Source: Botryotinia globosa (lineage: Eukaryota > Ascomycota > Leotiomycetes > Helotiales > Sclerotiniaceae). Taken from it: DNA of 64,000 bases. Below, piece by piece: positions 1 through 9,350 of this stretch (positions are counted from its first letter, which is position 1; every line of letters starts with the position of its first letter). The notes beneath the pieces were generated by a model. The model was not told the origin of the DNA, ran no database searches, and worked only from the letters and a program-made list of their open reading frames with translations. The position numbers and the translations under genes are program-made. The DNA is taken from assembly GCA_014898425.1 (NCBI GenBank), contig RCSZ01000025.1, forward strand, positions 209,670 through 273,669, in the 5' to 3' direction.

Positions 1-664
1 AAGAATTCGTAATTTAAAATTAAATATTATAATTATTGAAAGAATTCTAGTTTAATATAATATAATTAATTAAAATATCAAAAGGGGTCTAAATTTCTAC
101 AATATATAATTAAAAAATAAGTTGAATATATAAGTTTTCAAAAAGAAATAATAAAAATACAAATATCAATATTCTATTTAAAAGGCTTATTTAAATATTA
201 AAAGAAAAGTGAAAACTAAAATGATATATTATAATCTCTATATCTAAAATGATAATAAAAAAATTGAAAAACATTTTTAGATAAAGTTTATTTTATATTC
301 TTTGACTCTCGAAAATGATTTATTTATAATAATCAATATATTTATATAATAATATTAAATTTATTGACATTCTTATGATTTGATTTAATCTATATAGTAT
401 TCTGAAAAATTAAATGTTTGATTAGTAATATTATTTTATTATAGTTTCTAAGCAAAGTTTCTTTAAAATAAAGTTTTAATCAAATTTTAAAAATTAATAA
501 ATTTGAATATAATATTATACTTTTCTATTATATTATCGCTTGAATTTATATCAATCATAATAATATTTATTGATATTTAGTAGGTTAATATAAGATTAAC
601 TTTAGAAAGCTTTTGAAAGATATAAGAATATATTGAACTATGAATTTAAGATAACATTATAAAG
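1..664. other. A+T-rich tract, no gene seen
   Basis: Very A+T-rich DNA with frequent stops in all frames and no RNA gene or terminal repeat that I can recognise. It is consistent with RIP-degraded repeat sequence. Confidence 0.6.
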
Positions 665-680
665 AATGAATTATATATAC

Positions 681-710
681 CAGGGGCCTGCGAGCCCCCG
701 GACCCCTTGC
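681..710. repeat. Isolated GC cluster with a hairpin
   Basis: A 30-base G+C-rich patch in A+T-rich DNA. GGGGC at 683-687 can pair with GCCCC at 694-698 around a 6-base loop. It could be the surviving tip of a transposon or LTR that escaped C-to-T mutation. No partner copy was found in this window, so its family is unknown. Confidence 0.45.
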
Positions 711-828
711 TTTTTGAGAAAGTATTATATAATTATATTTATTATTATAAAAATCTAAAAAAGAAATTTTATTGAAAGCTTGCAGGCGAAGTCAGTTTAT
801 CTTTTTTTATTCAGATTTTTTAATTTTA

Positions 829-900
829 TTCATATTTTTCATTTTTATTCATATTTTTCATTTTTATTTATATTTTTCATTTTTATTCATATTTATTCAT
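829..900. repeat. 19-bp tandem repeat (about 3.5 copies)
   Basis: The motif CATATTTTTCATTTTTATT recurs with starts at 831, 850, 869 and 888, a fixed 19-bp period. The later copies diverge by single bases. It creates an 83-codon plus-strand open frame that is low-complexity and not a credible gene. Confidence 0.75.
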
Positions 901-1057
901 ATTTTAATGAATCACTTCACTTCGAATCATTAATTATATCACTGAATCACAAAAGCTATAATATTAAAATAATTTTTATTAATTTTAAGCTCACTACATT
1001 CAATATAATCCTCTTCCAATTGATTATATAAACTTCAATTATATCTATACTAATTAA

Positions 1058-1430
1058 ACTTTAACCTTCCGAAAAACCCTTAGTTTTGAAGCTAGCAATA
1101 TAAAAAATATATCATTTGAAAACCCTTAACTTCTTATAAATAATTACTACTTTTCTTTTTTTTCATTCAATTTATATTAGCTTGAATAAACTAATTTAAA
1201 CGATTTCATTAAAAAAACCTAGAATTTTATACTACAAAATTTATATTACTTTAATTTTAATCCTTTAAAAAACCTTTAGTTTTGAAACTAGTATTATAAA
1301 AATTATATTATTTAAAACCTCTTAGCTTTATATATAAAGTTACTACTTTTCCTTTCTTTTTATTCAATTCGTTTTAATTGAAATAAACTAATCTATATAA
1401 TTTTATTGAAAAAACCTAAGGATTTGTGCT
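1058..1430. repeat. Two tandem copies of a roughly 196-bp unit
   Basis: The word TAGTTTTGAA occurs at 1081 and 1277. The surrounding text (AAACCTTTAG before it, a TACTACTTTTC pyrimidine run and GAATAAACTAAT after it) is repeated in the same order with scattered substitutions. This is a direct duplication with a period of about 196 bp. No coding frame is present. Confidence 0.7.
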
Positions 1431-1566
1431 ATGGTTACAATGCTAAGGAAGTCAAGCCAATCAGATCGCTTGAATCGGGTCTCACTAAGCGAGAGCTCTC
1501 TTTTTTCGTATGTATATAGTACTAATACCTCGCGGGCGATAAGAATATTAAGGAGGTAAACCTCCA
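1428..1566. other. Normal-composition patch, possible LTR or TIR remnant
   Basis: This stretch has clearly higher G+C than its surroundings and directly follows the 196-bp duplication. It contains a hairpin, GGAGG-TAAA-CCTCC, at about 1551-1564, and no open frame of useful length. It may be the unmutated edge of a transposable element; no second copy was recognised here. Confidence 0.35.
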
Positions 1567-2903
1567 ATAAAAACTAGAAAGTATATTCAAGTAATTTTTC
1601 TTTTATTAATTGAGATAAAACTAATATTATTTAAAGGTTCTAAAAAAATCAATATAATTTAAAAAAAATAAAAAATATATCATAATATAACTATTAATAA
1701 AAATAATTAAATTTAATATATATATATATAAAAAGAAAGATTTTATTATGTTTCTGATTATTATTTAAATAAGATATAAAAAAAGTAGAGTTTTAAATAG
1801 GAAAGAAAAGTTTTAAAAAAAGAATCGCTTTTAATAAGAATAGATATTAAAATAAAATAAAATATTTCGAAGAAATTTAGTGAACATTGATAATTAAAAT
1901 ATTAAAAATAAAAGATAGTTAAAGTTTGTTATTATTAATATTAATAAACATAGATATACTTATTTAAATCGTTTAATAAATTGAGTTAATAATTTCTAAT
2001 AAAATATTAAATATTCACAGGTTTTTTAATAGGGTTATATAAAAAAGTTATTATAAGAAGTCTAATATATTATTATATAAATATCGAATTGTTTACATAT
2101 TCTTTGTATAAAACTATGAATAATAGTAATTGAATAAAAGAATTTAAAAAGTATATTCGAAACTCATATATATTCCAATTATCTTTATATTAAGAATATT
2201 AAAAATAAATTAACTATATCAAAACTTATAACTATTTGTTTTTTATTTTGATATATTATATATTTATATCTAATAAATTTCTTTTTGTTTTTAGTTTATA
2301 TAAAGTTATCTAAGGAAACAGAAATCTTATTAAAAAGGAATTGAGATTACTACTTTTTGAAATTAATTATGACAATTCTTTTATTGGTATTATTCATTAA
2401 ATCGATTCTATATTCTAAAAAGAAATAAAAAAATTAGAATAAGTTATATAATAATAAAAAGTAAAACTCCTAAATATTAAATTTTTACTTCAAGAGTCTA
2501 TCAACATCTAATACCCCTACTTCTAATAATGAAAATAATATCTAGTAAATTATAAGATATAAAATATCTACTATTTAAATATATATAACAAAGTAAAATT
2601 TAATATTATTTAATATAATATCAATTACAAAAATATTTAGATTTTAATAGAATATAAGAATGAGAATAATTCTTTAAATAAAAAGAATATTTCTAATAAT
2701 CAAAATGGATATTTATTTAATAAGATTGATATATTATTATTATATCATATGTCTATTTCATAAATGAATAAAAAAGAATGATATAAATAATTGTTGTTTT
2801 ATATAATACCGAAATTAGAGGGTTATAAATTGTTTTTATAAAATTATATATTTAATATATTATTACTTTAACTTGAATAATTTGGATTATTATACACTTT
2901 TTT
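1567..2903. other. A+T-rich tract, no gene seen
   Basis: Stops are dense in all frames and no terminal repeats or RNA genes were recognised. It probably consists of RIP-degraded transposon remains. Confidence 0.55.
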
Positions 2904-3476
2904 TAAAACGTAAATGGAACGAATATACATCGAATCTAATAGAAGTTGTAAGCTTTACTACTATATTATATATACAATCTAATCTAAAAGGTATAATATC
3001 AGGGATCGAAATTCTAATAGTTTATTATATTATATATATCTAATAAAGCTTTCCTCTTTTAATTTTTTTATTTCAAAAAAGCTTATTATAGGGAATATCG
3101 ATATACATAATTAATAATATAATTGATATTAATATTTCTATATTATTCAATATCTTTATTATTAATAATCTATAAATATTATTAATGAATTCAAAATATC
3201 TAATTATTGAATAGATATATTCTTGTTTTTAAGAAATACATTTTTTAATTGATTGATAACTTAATTCCAATTAAGCAGACTCCAATTAGAGATTTCAAAA
3301 TAATATTTATAAAATAAAGTTCCTAATATTCTATTTTATAAATAAATCGAAATATATATTGAATTCAATAGAAGTTATAAACTTTATTACTATACTATAT
3401 ATACAATCTAATCTAAAAGATATAGTATTAGGGATCGAAGTCCTAATAGCTTATTACTATATATATATATCTAACA
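2904..3476 (-). mobile_element. TRIM-like element, degraded copy
   Basis: Both terminal direct repeats are present: about 2904-3045 and about 3336-3476. Each contains the family words AATAGAAGT..AAGCTTTA and AGGGATCGAA. The outer edges correspond to TG..CA ends after C-to-T decay, and the right edge reads CTAACA. The flanks TTTTT and TTTTG could be a mutated 5-bp target duplication. The internal part, about 290 bp, has no coding capacity. Orientation follows the better-preserved copies, which on the other strand begin TGTTAGGATATA. Confidence 0.7.
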
Positions 3477-3661
3477 TTTTGAGAATAAAATAATAATTAT
3501 TTTAAAATTAACTATATTCTGTTTTTAATAGTAATAACCATTATTATAATAATATTCTTATTAATAATATTATTAGAAAAAATAATCATTTTTCTTTTTT
3601 ATTAAATATATTATTTTGAATTTCTTGAAGGTAAAAATAATTTTATTATCATTATTTTATT

Positions 3662-3775
3662 TTAAAATCTCCTGTATATTATACCTAGGAATGTTATAGT
3701 GTTCTTTAGATCTTCGCCTAAGCCGGTGTATTGTGATATCAATAAAAGCACGTCGTAAGGGATAATTGATGTCAT
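3662..3775 (-). CDS. Small frame with F-box-like start, truncated
   Basis: A minus-strand frame from an ATG at 3775 to a TAA at 3664-3662 would give 37 residues. Its N-terminal part reads IPYDVLLLISQY followed by GLGEDLKN. That spacing resembles the start of an F-box (P-x-D/E-V-L, then a DL pair), a motif that binds Skp1 in ubiquitin ligases. The match is by eye and weak. The A+T-rich region begins near 3690, so the end of the frame is probably a chance read-through and the gene is cut off. It lies downstream of the other minus-strand frames of island 1, separated by a hairpin. A second overlapping frame (ATG at 3785) gives a basic 42-residue peptide and is less convincing. Confidence 0.3.
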   Translation of the reverse strand: MTSIIPYDVLLLISQYTGLGEDLKNTITFLGIIYRRF

Positions 3776-3808
3776 TTTGCCGCATGTAGTCGCTATTATA
3801 ATGTGTAT

Positions 3809-3827
3809 GCAGCAACGCCGTTGCTGC
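3809..3827. repeat. 19-bp perfect palindrome between island 1 frames
   Basis: The sequence is two 9-base arms, GCAGCAACG and CGTTGCTGC, around a single C. It lies between the end of the broken frame (3862) and the next minus-strand start (3785 or 3775). Read on the minus strand it follows a short A run. It could be a transcript-end or processing structure; that role is inferred from position only. Confidence 0.6.
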
Positions 3828-3835
3828 TTTTTGAA

Positions 3836-3846
3836 AGACACAGTTA
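3836..3846 (-). promoter_or_regulatory. Repeated 11-mer at a gene junction (copy 2)
   Basis: On the minus strand this reads TAACTGTGTCT. The same 11-mer in the same orientation covers the stop codon of the frame that ends at 4386. Here it starts 16 bases after the TAG of the broken frame. Recurrence at two successive gene ends suggests a junction signal, such as a transcript end or restart; chance cannot be excluded. Confidence 0.4.
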
Positions 3847-3861
3847 GGGAAACTACGGCAG

Positions 3862-4383
3862 CTACTCTTCGCTCAAGAACGTCTCCCCGTGTCTAATAAA
3901 CACAAGTGTGTAGTCGTCCTTTGTAAGTGTGTACACGTCTCTCACAAGCTTCTCTCGACAACGTGCCCATGCTGATAGCGCTATGATCATGTCCTGCACT
4001 GTACAATACTTTTAATTGTTGAACCATTCCACCATGCCGTTAAGCTCTTCCGTGATGATGGTCTCCATCGTAAGAGTACCTTCCATCGACAGCATCGCTT
4101 CCTGACGACATGGTGCGACATCCTCCAGCAAGGCACCGCAGTTTCTGTTGTTGTAGCACCATATGGTAAAGGTCTTAAATTCTGGAGCTTACTTCATATG
4201 GCGTTCTATTTCCTTCGTACGAGCTCTCCTCTCCTCCAATTTTGCTGCTGCCTCTTTAGATAGATTGTTCTTCATTGTGTATTGTCTAGTATAAACTGCA
4301 ACGTCGTTGCTCCTTCTATGGCGTCTTTTGCGCTTGTCCTGCAGCCGGTTAAGGCCGCTATTGTGCGAATGTAGCAGAGACAC
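3862..4383 (-). pseudogene. Unrecognised frame broken by two stop codons
   Basis: One minus-strand reading frame stays protein-like from about 4383 to a final TAG at 3864-3862 but is interrupted by TAA codons at 4191-4189 and 4014-4012. The first ATG in the frame is at 4275; upstream of it the frame opens at about 4398, inside the end of the neighbouring gene. The first segment is basic (KRKRRHRR near its start, then an A/E/R-rich helix). The second is rich in acidic and hydrophobic residues. The third has a mixed helical character. Both internal stops are TAA, the type expected from C-to-T mutation, so RIP is a plausible cause. I do not recognise the family. It begins 2 bases after the upstream stop, in another frame, so the two genes were packed tightly. 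Confidence 0.5.
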
Positions 4384-4388
4384 AGTTA
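4378..4388 (-). promoter_or_regulatory. Repeated 11-mer at a gene junction (copy 1)
   Basis: Minus-strand TAACTGTGTCT; its first three bases are the TAA stop of the upstream frame. An identical 11-mer occurs 542 bp further on, just after the next frame's final stop. Confidence 0.4.
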
Positions 4389-5366
4389 CGTAGCATCTTC
4401 ATCAACTACATCAAGATATGCATGGGCGGCGACGCTTCCATTCATCATTGCCTCTATGTACTTCTTTCTTCCCTTGTCCTTGAGCTGCTTTACTCTGGCC
4501 GCACCGGAACGAAGGGCCCTCATTTTGCCATCCGTAAAAGCATTAGAATCGGAGACTACAATATCGTCGGCCGTTGCGTAGGGGTACATTATGGACTGAA
4601 GACACACGTGCTGCATAGGCCCCAGCAATCCTTGGCATTTAAGCAACTTCTTCCTCACGGCTTCGACACATGACATCACGCGAGAACAGTTGCTCGAGAG
4701 CATCGATATTTGAGCTGTCGAGCATTTGATTGCATAGCCCTGATCCGTGGACGCCACGACCTTGGCGACGCTCTGGAACTCGGGTTCGCTAGGCTTGGGT
4801 AACGATATAGAGGGGTCCGCTTTCACAATGATATCTATCATATTTCTCAATTCCTTGTACGAAGCAGGAGTATAGTTCGTGAGACTGGGGTATTTGGTAC
4901 GTATTCTGTTCTCTAGACATATACTTATTAGCTGCTGCAGCACACACGATATTAGCCCCGGACCAGATTTTAGCTTTTCACCGTCGTAATAGTAAGTCTT
5001 TACCTTGGCTTGCCTTGGTTGGCTGGACGCGGATGTAATAGATGCCCCAGCATGAATCATAGATGATGATACCGCGGGTCTGTCAGAGACTCTGTATATA
5101 GAGTCTAGGGTGTTCTTGACCACATCCATGTCCTCAGAAGACTTTCTGCCTCCTACCACGAGAAGGGATGATATTGATGACAAGGATTCCAGTATGGACC
5201 GGTTCTGTCTCAATATTTCCTCTTGCAGCTCTCTCCCTTTTTTGAGCTCTATGCACATGTTTAGCAGAATGCCGTAGGGTGTCGCTACGCCTGTACCGGA
5301 TGCTGATTCCTTGAATCTGTCCGCTGCCTCTTCGTTCACTTCGTTGTTTTGCTTCCCTTCTGTATA
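4386..5366 (-). CDS. Unrecognised coiled-coil protein of island 1
   Basis: This is the longest convincing frame in island 1, with normal base composition and no RIP-type stops. From the ATG at 5366 it encodes 326 residues. An ATG at 5414 (342 residues) is also possible, and one at 5534 would lie inside the divergent gene and is unlikely. Visible features: an acidic, polar N-terminus; a likely coiled coil at residues 36-72 (ELKKGRELQEEILRQ, then leucine/isoleucine heptads); a serine-rich linker; a compact, cysteine-bearing middle and C-terminal domain; a basic stretch near the end (ARVKQLKDKGRKK); and an acidic tip, VVDEDAT. The layout of disordered N-terminus, oligomerising coil and folded C-terminal domain is also seen in phosphoproteins of non-segmented negative-strand RNA viruses, but I see no diagnostic motif, so that is only a suggestion. 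It is divergent from the plus-strand frame at 5413. Confidence 0.6.
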   Translation of the reverse strand, partial: YTEGKQNNEVNEEAADRFKESASGTGVATPYGILLNMCIELKKGRELQEEILRQNRSILESLSSISSLLVVGGRKSSEDMDVVKNTLDSIYRVSDRPAVSSSMIHAGASITSASSQPRQAKVKTYYYDGEKLKSGPGLISCVLQQLISICLENRIRTKYPSLTNYTPASYKELRNMIDIIVKADPSISLPKPSEPEFQSVAKVVASTDQGYAIKCSTAQISMLSSNCSRVMSCVEAVRKKLLKCQGLLGPMQHVCLQSIMYPYATADDIVVSDSNAFTDGKMRALRSGAARVKQLKDKGRKKYIEAMMNGSVAAHAYLDVVDEDAT

Positions 5367-5412
5367 CATATTGCACGAGTAGTCACTGCAGCACTGCTGC
5401 GACGGATACAAC

Positions 5413-6174
5413 ATGTCTTCTGCAGATATATACCTTAGAACAACGCGCAGCGGTCGCAAAACAAACAGGCAGCCTAAGCCATCAACTTTTAAGTTTACAG
5501 CTCCGCACACATTAGACGACGAGTATGAACACATTCCAGGAGGCCCTCTTCCTTACATGAGCTGGGAATTAACCTCGAATTTGATGTCAAAGCTTACTCA
5601 GAGAGAAAACGTAAATGTTAACAAATATTATAGAGAAGAACATATAGTAGGAGAGTGGGTCTTGGATAAGATAAGTGTACTCATTACGGCGAAGCAACCT
5701 CTTGTAGTCACTAGTATAATAAGTGTGCGAAGGTGCGACGTCGCCGCGTTGGAACAATCAGTACAGAGGGTCCATTCGGCGTTTTCTCTACTCAATGCTC
5801 CAAAGCTCACAGTCTACTCTACATGTGGTGGGACACCCTCAGGAAGCGTCCTTCAACTGACGGGGAAGCTGAGTGCATCTGTAATAAACGACCTCAGAAA
5901 ATCCGAGATTGTCTTTGTATATTGTACCCTTATTTTATATAATGTTATGAATATAAAGCTGAGATTTGTGGTTATATTTCCGAATGGTATATATGTGATG
6001 TGTATATCTCTGTGTTCTATGAATATATTATCAAAGTATATATCAAGTTATGTATCTTTTATGCCTATTAAAAATATGATAGGTTTTAAGATAATATATA
6101 GGGGCAATATATCTTCTCATAATACAAGTCTAGATATGAGCTTTATATGTATTACTAAGCAGGGGAATGTATAA
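5413..6174 (+). CDS. Unrecognised divergent frame, 3' end lost
   Basis: The plus-strand frame starts at the ATG at 5413 and is open for 253 codons, but composition turns A+T-rich at about 5,915-5,925. Only the first 165-170 residues look like an original protein; the rest is read-through into degraded DNA (I/Y/F/N-rich). The N-terminus is basic and probably disordered (RTTRSGRKTNRQPKP). It is followed by a folded-looking part with GGPLPYMSWEL near residue 43 and alternating beta-like and helical segments. No family is recognised. The start codon lies in ACATGT, which also supplies an ATG for the minus strand at 5414, so the two divergent genes either abut directly or are separated by 46 bp if the minus gene starts at 5366. 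The missing end argues that island 1 is a fragment. Confidence 0.5.
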   Translation: MSSADIYLRTTRSGRKTNRQPKPSTFKFTAPHTLDDEYEHIPGGPLPYMSWELTSNLMSKLTQRENVNVNKYYREEHIVGEWVLDKISVLITAKQPLVVTSIISVRRCDVAALEQSVQRVHSAFSLLNAPKLTVYSTCGGTPSGSVLQLTGKLSASVINDLRKSEIVFVYCTLILYNVMNIKLRFVVIFPNGIYVMCISLCSMNILSKYISSYVSFMPIKNMIGFKIIYRGNISSHNTSLDMSFICITKQGNV

Positions 6175-6192
6175 TTATAGGGCTTGCCTAAG

Positions 6193-6547
6193 AGCCCGTT
6201 CGGATCGTTTTTTTAATTTGTTGACAAAATAATATATTGACTAATAATTTAGATTAAATTTGTTAAATATGAGGCTGAAATTTGTAATCTACAAAATATG
6301 AAGTAATAATATATTAACAAATGCTAATCAAAGTTGTATTAGAAATTTGGTAAAGTTGTTATACAAATTTTCAAATTTATTGATCAATATTTTGTAGCTC
6401 TTTATAACTCAACATTAGCATTCGGTTCATTGCTTTTTTTATCAATATAAATTGTTGAACAATATTCGCATTCGGTAAACACTTATTTAGATCTATATTG
6501 TCAACAAATATAGCCCAATATCGCCTAAAAAATCGATCCGAACGGGC
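6193..6547. mobile_element. Small TIR element (hAT-like MITE)
   Basis: Termini are inverted: the left end carries GCCCGTTCGGATCG at 6194-6207 and the right end CGATCCGAACGGGC at 6534-6547. The 6-base CCTAAG at 6187-6192 and 6548-6553 flanks the element directly, as a target duplication would. hAT elements normally duplicate 8 bp, so the class is tentative. The interior, about 325 bp, is A+T-rich with partial internal symmetry (TTGTTGACAAAATA on the left, TATATTGTCAACAAATA on the right) and no coding frame. The element sits in the degraded DNA just right of island 1. Confidence 0.7.
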
Positions 6548-6599
6548 CCTAAGTCGACCACCCTACTTTCGAGCCACCCCTCTTTTAGGCCACCCTTTT

Positions 6600-7290
6600 A
6601 CACCAAAAATCACTTTTTTGATTTATCAATATCTTTATTAATACCAAATATAATTTAATAAAAATTTGAATCTATATAATTCGAATTATTTTTAATCTAT
6701 TTTGAAATTTTTAGATTTTTAGAATTTTTCTGGATCGATTTCTGAGGTTTCAAAATATCGATTTTCAATTTATATATAAATTATATACAAATTTAAATTT
6801 CTATAAAATCTTTAATAACTTTTCAACAATAATTATCAAAAGAGAATTATATATCTTTTTGAAAAATTCAAATCTAAATCTATATAGAAATTCCAAAAAA
6901 ATTCAAAAAATGAATAAATATAGAGATATAATAGATAGTGAGTTAAGAGTAGTATAAATAATCTCTATAATTTTGAGGGTACCCTTTTAAATATTTATTT
7001 ATAAGGAATCTCTTATTTTTTAAAGATTTTTCAAATCAAATATCTCATAAATTTATAACAAAATTTTATAATTTATTTTTAGCTATTTTTCCTAAAAAGT
7101 TATTATAGATTTTATAAAATTTTAAATTTATATATAATTTGTATACAAATTAAAATCGATATTTTGAAGCTCTAAATCTCAATCCAAAAAAATTCTAAAA
7201 TTCTAAAATTCTAAAAATTCTAAAATAAATTTAGAATAATTTAAATTATATAAATATATATATAATATATTGAATATGAAATCAATTTCT
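6600..7290. repeat. Long imperfect inverted repeat
   Basis: The left arm (about 6640-6840) contains CAAAATATCGATTTTCAATT and TTTATAAAATCTTTAATAAC-like text. The right arm (about 7075-7280) contains the reverse complements in reverse order (for example AAATCGATATTTTGAAGC). The arms are about 200 bp with scattered mismatches around a spacer of about 235 bp. Left of the arm, 6557-6605 is a G+C-richer edge with CCACCC words not matched on the right. It may be a decayed TIR element or the head-to-head remains of one. Confidence 0.6.
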
Positions 7291-9132
7291 TTATATTTAA
7301 AATTAACAGAAATATAATTTAATAACTTTAAGTTTCTTATTAAATAAAAATATATATTAAGATATATGTACTCAATTATAAAATAGAAATATTCGAATTA
7401 GATTAATTATAATCCATTATTTCTGATTAATCTACTATTTCAAAAAAAACAAAATGAAGAGGATTTTGAGTTCAAAGTTCTAAAGTATATTAAATGTATT
7501 CTTATTACTAATACAAAGAAAGGTTTTACAAATGAAATAGATAAGAATAATTGTAAGTAAAAATCGAGATTTAGATTATAATATATTCGAGCAAGATTAT
7601 TTCGATTATTTATCTTTTTACATCATATATCAAAGATTTAATTATCATTCTAATTTTTTTTTTCTTTTAAGTTTCTAACTCATATTGAAAATAATTATAA
7701 AAATAATAATTATAAACTTCATCGATATTATTATACTTTTTGTTCTGGAGATCTATTGGAATTTAAATCAATAGAAAGCCCTAGGAATAAATTACTTCGA
7801 GTTTAAATATATCTAAATTCAATTTAAATAAAAGAATTTCAAAGAAAATATTTATTGGAAGTTTATAATCAATATTAAAAAGATTCATGAAATAATAAAA
7901 TCTTTTGAAAAATATAAATAAATAAAGAATATATTTCGAACAAATCAAAACCGTATTCAACATTATAATTTAGATATATATAATTTAAAAGAACTAATGG
8001 TGATATAAATATAAAAGATATTTAATATATTTTAAATCTTTTATCTTAAATAAATAAATAAAAATTAGATTAGATCTTATACATGTTTATTAATAATAAA
8101 AGGCTGATAATATCATTATTATATATAAAGGAAGAGATTAAATAAAGATTATATAATTGAAATAAAATACTTTTAGAATTAATATAAGATATAATTAATT
8201 AGAATTACAGATTTCGATCGATTTAATTAAAGAGATTAAAAAACGATAAAAATGTTGTTTTCAATAAATATATATATATATATAATAAGTATCTTATTTT
8301 ATTAAATATTTATCTTTTAATAAATTAAAATGTAATTATATATTTATAAAATAAGTTTTAAAATATATATGGAATATAGTTATAATATTTTATCAAAGTA
8401 TAAAATATAAAGCTTTAATTAATAATTTTTATTTCCAATTTATATTGATAGGAAAATGAATAACAATAAACCAAAAAAATTGAATTTTCTTTATTTAGGT
8501 TCGAATATATAAAGAGTTTATGATATAAATTATATTTTCTTTGAAAGAATGAGTTTCTCAAATTTTAAGTTATATATTGAATATCTGATTTAAAACATTA
8601 AAAATATAGTTTAATTTAGAAGAAATAAGTTGAGAAATTGATAATATCTAATTAGTCGAGGTATTGATTGTTTTAATTATTAAATATAATAAGTAATATG
8701 AGATAAAAATTAATAATAAGAAGTAAAGATTAAAAATTATCAGAAAAGAGAATAAAGATTATAAATTGAAAATTTTTACAACATTAATCTTTATTTCAAA
8801 TTAAATCAATACCAATGATTTGTTGTTAAATACTATAATAGAATACATTGAAATTCTATTTTATATTCGTTAGTTTTAAAGATAAATAGACTCTAATCAA
8901 ACAAATAATTTTAATTTTAGATAATAATAATTTCTTTAAAAATAATGAATGAAGCGATAATAAAATTCCATTTGGTTTTATATAGATTAGTTTTATAAAT
9001 TAAAATGTTCTTATTTTAAAGGTAATTTTAAAAAACAATATAAAAGTCTAAAATGCATATAATATTTATTAATAGAATTACTCGGATAACTTCATTATTA
9101 ACATTACATCAATAGTAATTATAATACTTTTT
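7291..9132. other. A+T-rich tract, no gene seen
   Basis: No credible coding frame, RNA gene or paired terminal repeat was recognised. It is RIP-like degraded DNA. Confidence 0.55.
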
Positions 9133-9270
9133 TAATAGATATATTATAACGTTTTTATAATAGATATATTATAACGTTTTTATAATAGATATATTATAAC
9201 ACCTTTATAATAGATATATTATAACACCTTTATAACAGATATATTATAACATCTATATAATAGATATAGT
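9133..9270. repeat. 25-bp minisatellite
   Basis: The unit TAATAGATATATTATAACG plus a 6-base T-rich tail recurs with a 25-bp period from 9133 (starts at 9133, 9158 and on), for about 5.5 copies. Later copies carry CG-to-CA and other single-base changes in the tail. It lies about 60 bp left of telomere-type repeats. Confidence 0.85.
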
Positions 9271-9327
9271 TCATTTATTAATATTAAATGAATCTATTAT
9301 AGATTATAGAACTACGAAAACTACTTG

Positions 9328-9350
9328 TAACCCTAACCCTAACCCTAGTA
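9328..9350. repeat. Interstitial telomere-type repeat
   Basis: Three CCCTAA units in a row, ending CCCTAG. This is the complement of TTAGGG, the common telomere repeat of filamentous fungi. It lies far from either window end and next to a minisatellite, as at a healed break, a fusion point or a telomere-associated sequence. Confidence 0.8.

Noticed and set aside
780..1031. 83-codon plus-strand frame
   Set aside because: Created by the 19-bp T-rich tandem repeat; low-complexity F/I/H product.
4422..4673. 83-codon plus-strand frame inside island 1
   Set aside because: Lies opposite the larger minus-strand frame 4386-5366, which has better protein character.
5134..5376. 80-codon minus-strand frame and 5628-5810 / 5733-5942 frames
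   Set aside because: Out-of-frame shadows of the two divergent frames of island 1.
9133..9270. Possible CRISPR-like array
   Set aside because: Units are contiguous 25-bp tandem repeats without unique spacers, and the DNA looks fungal.
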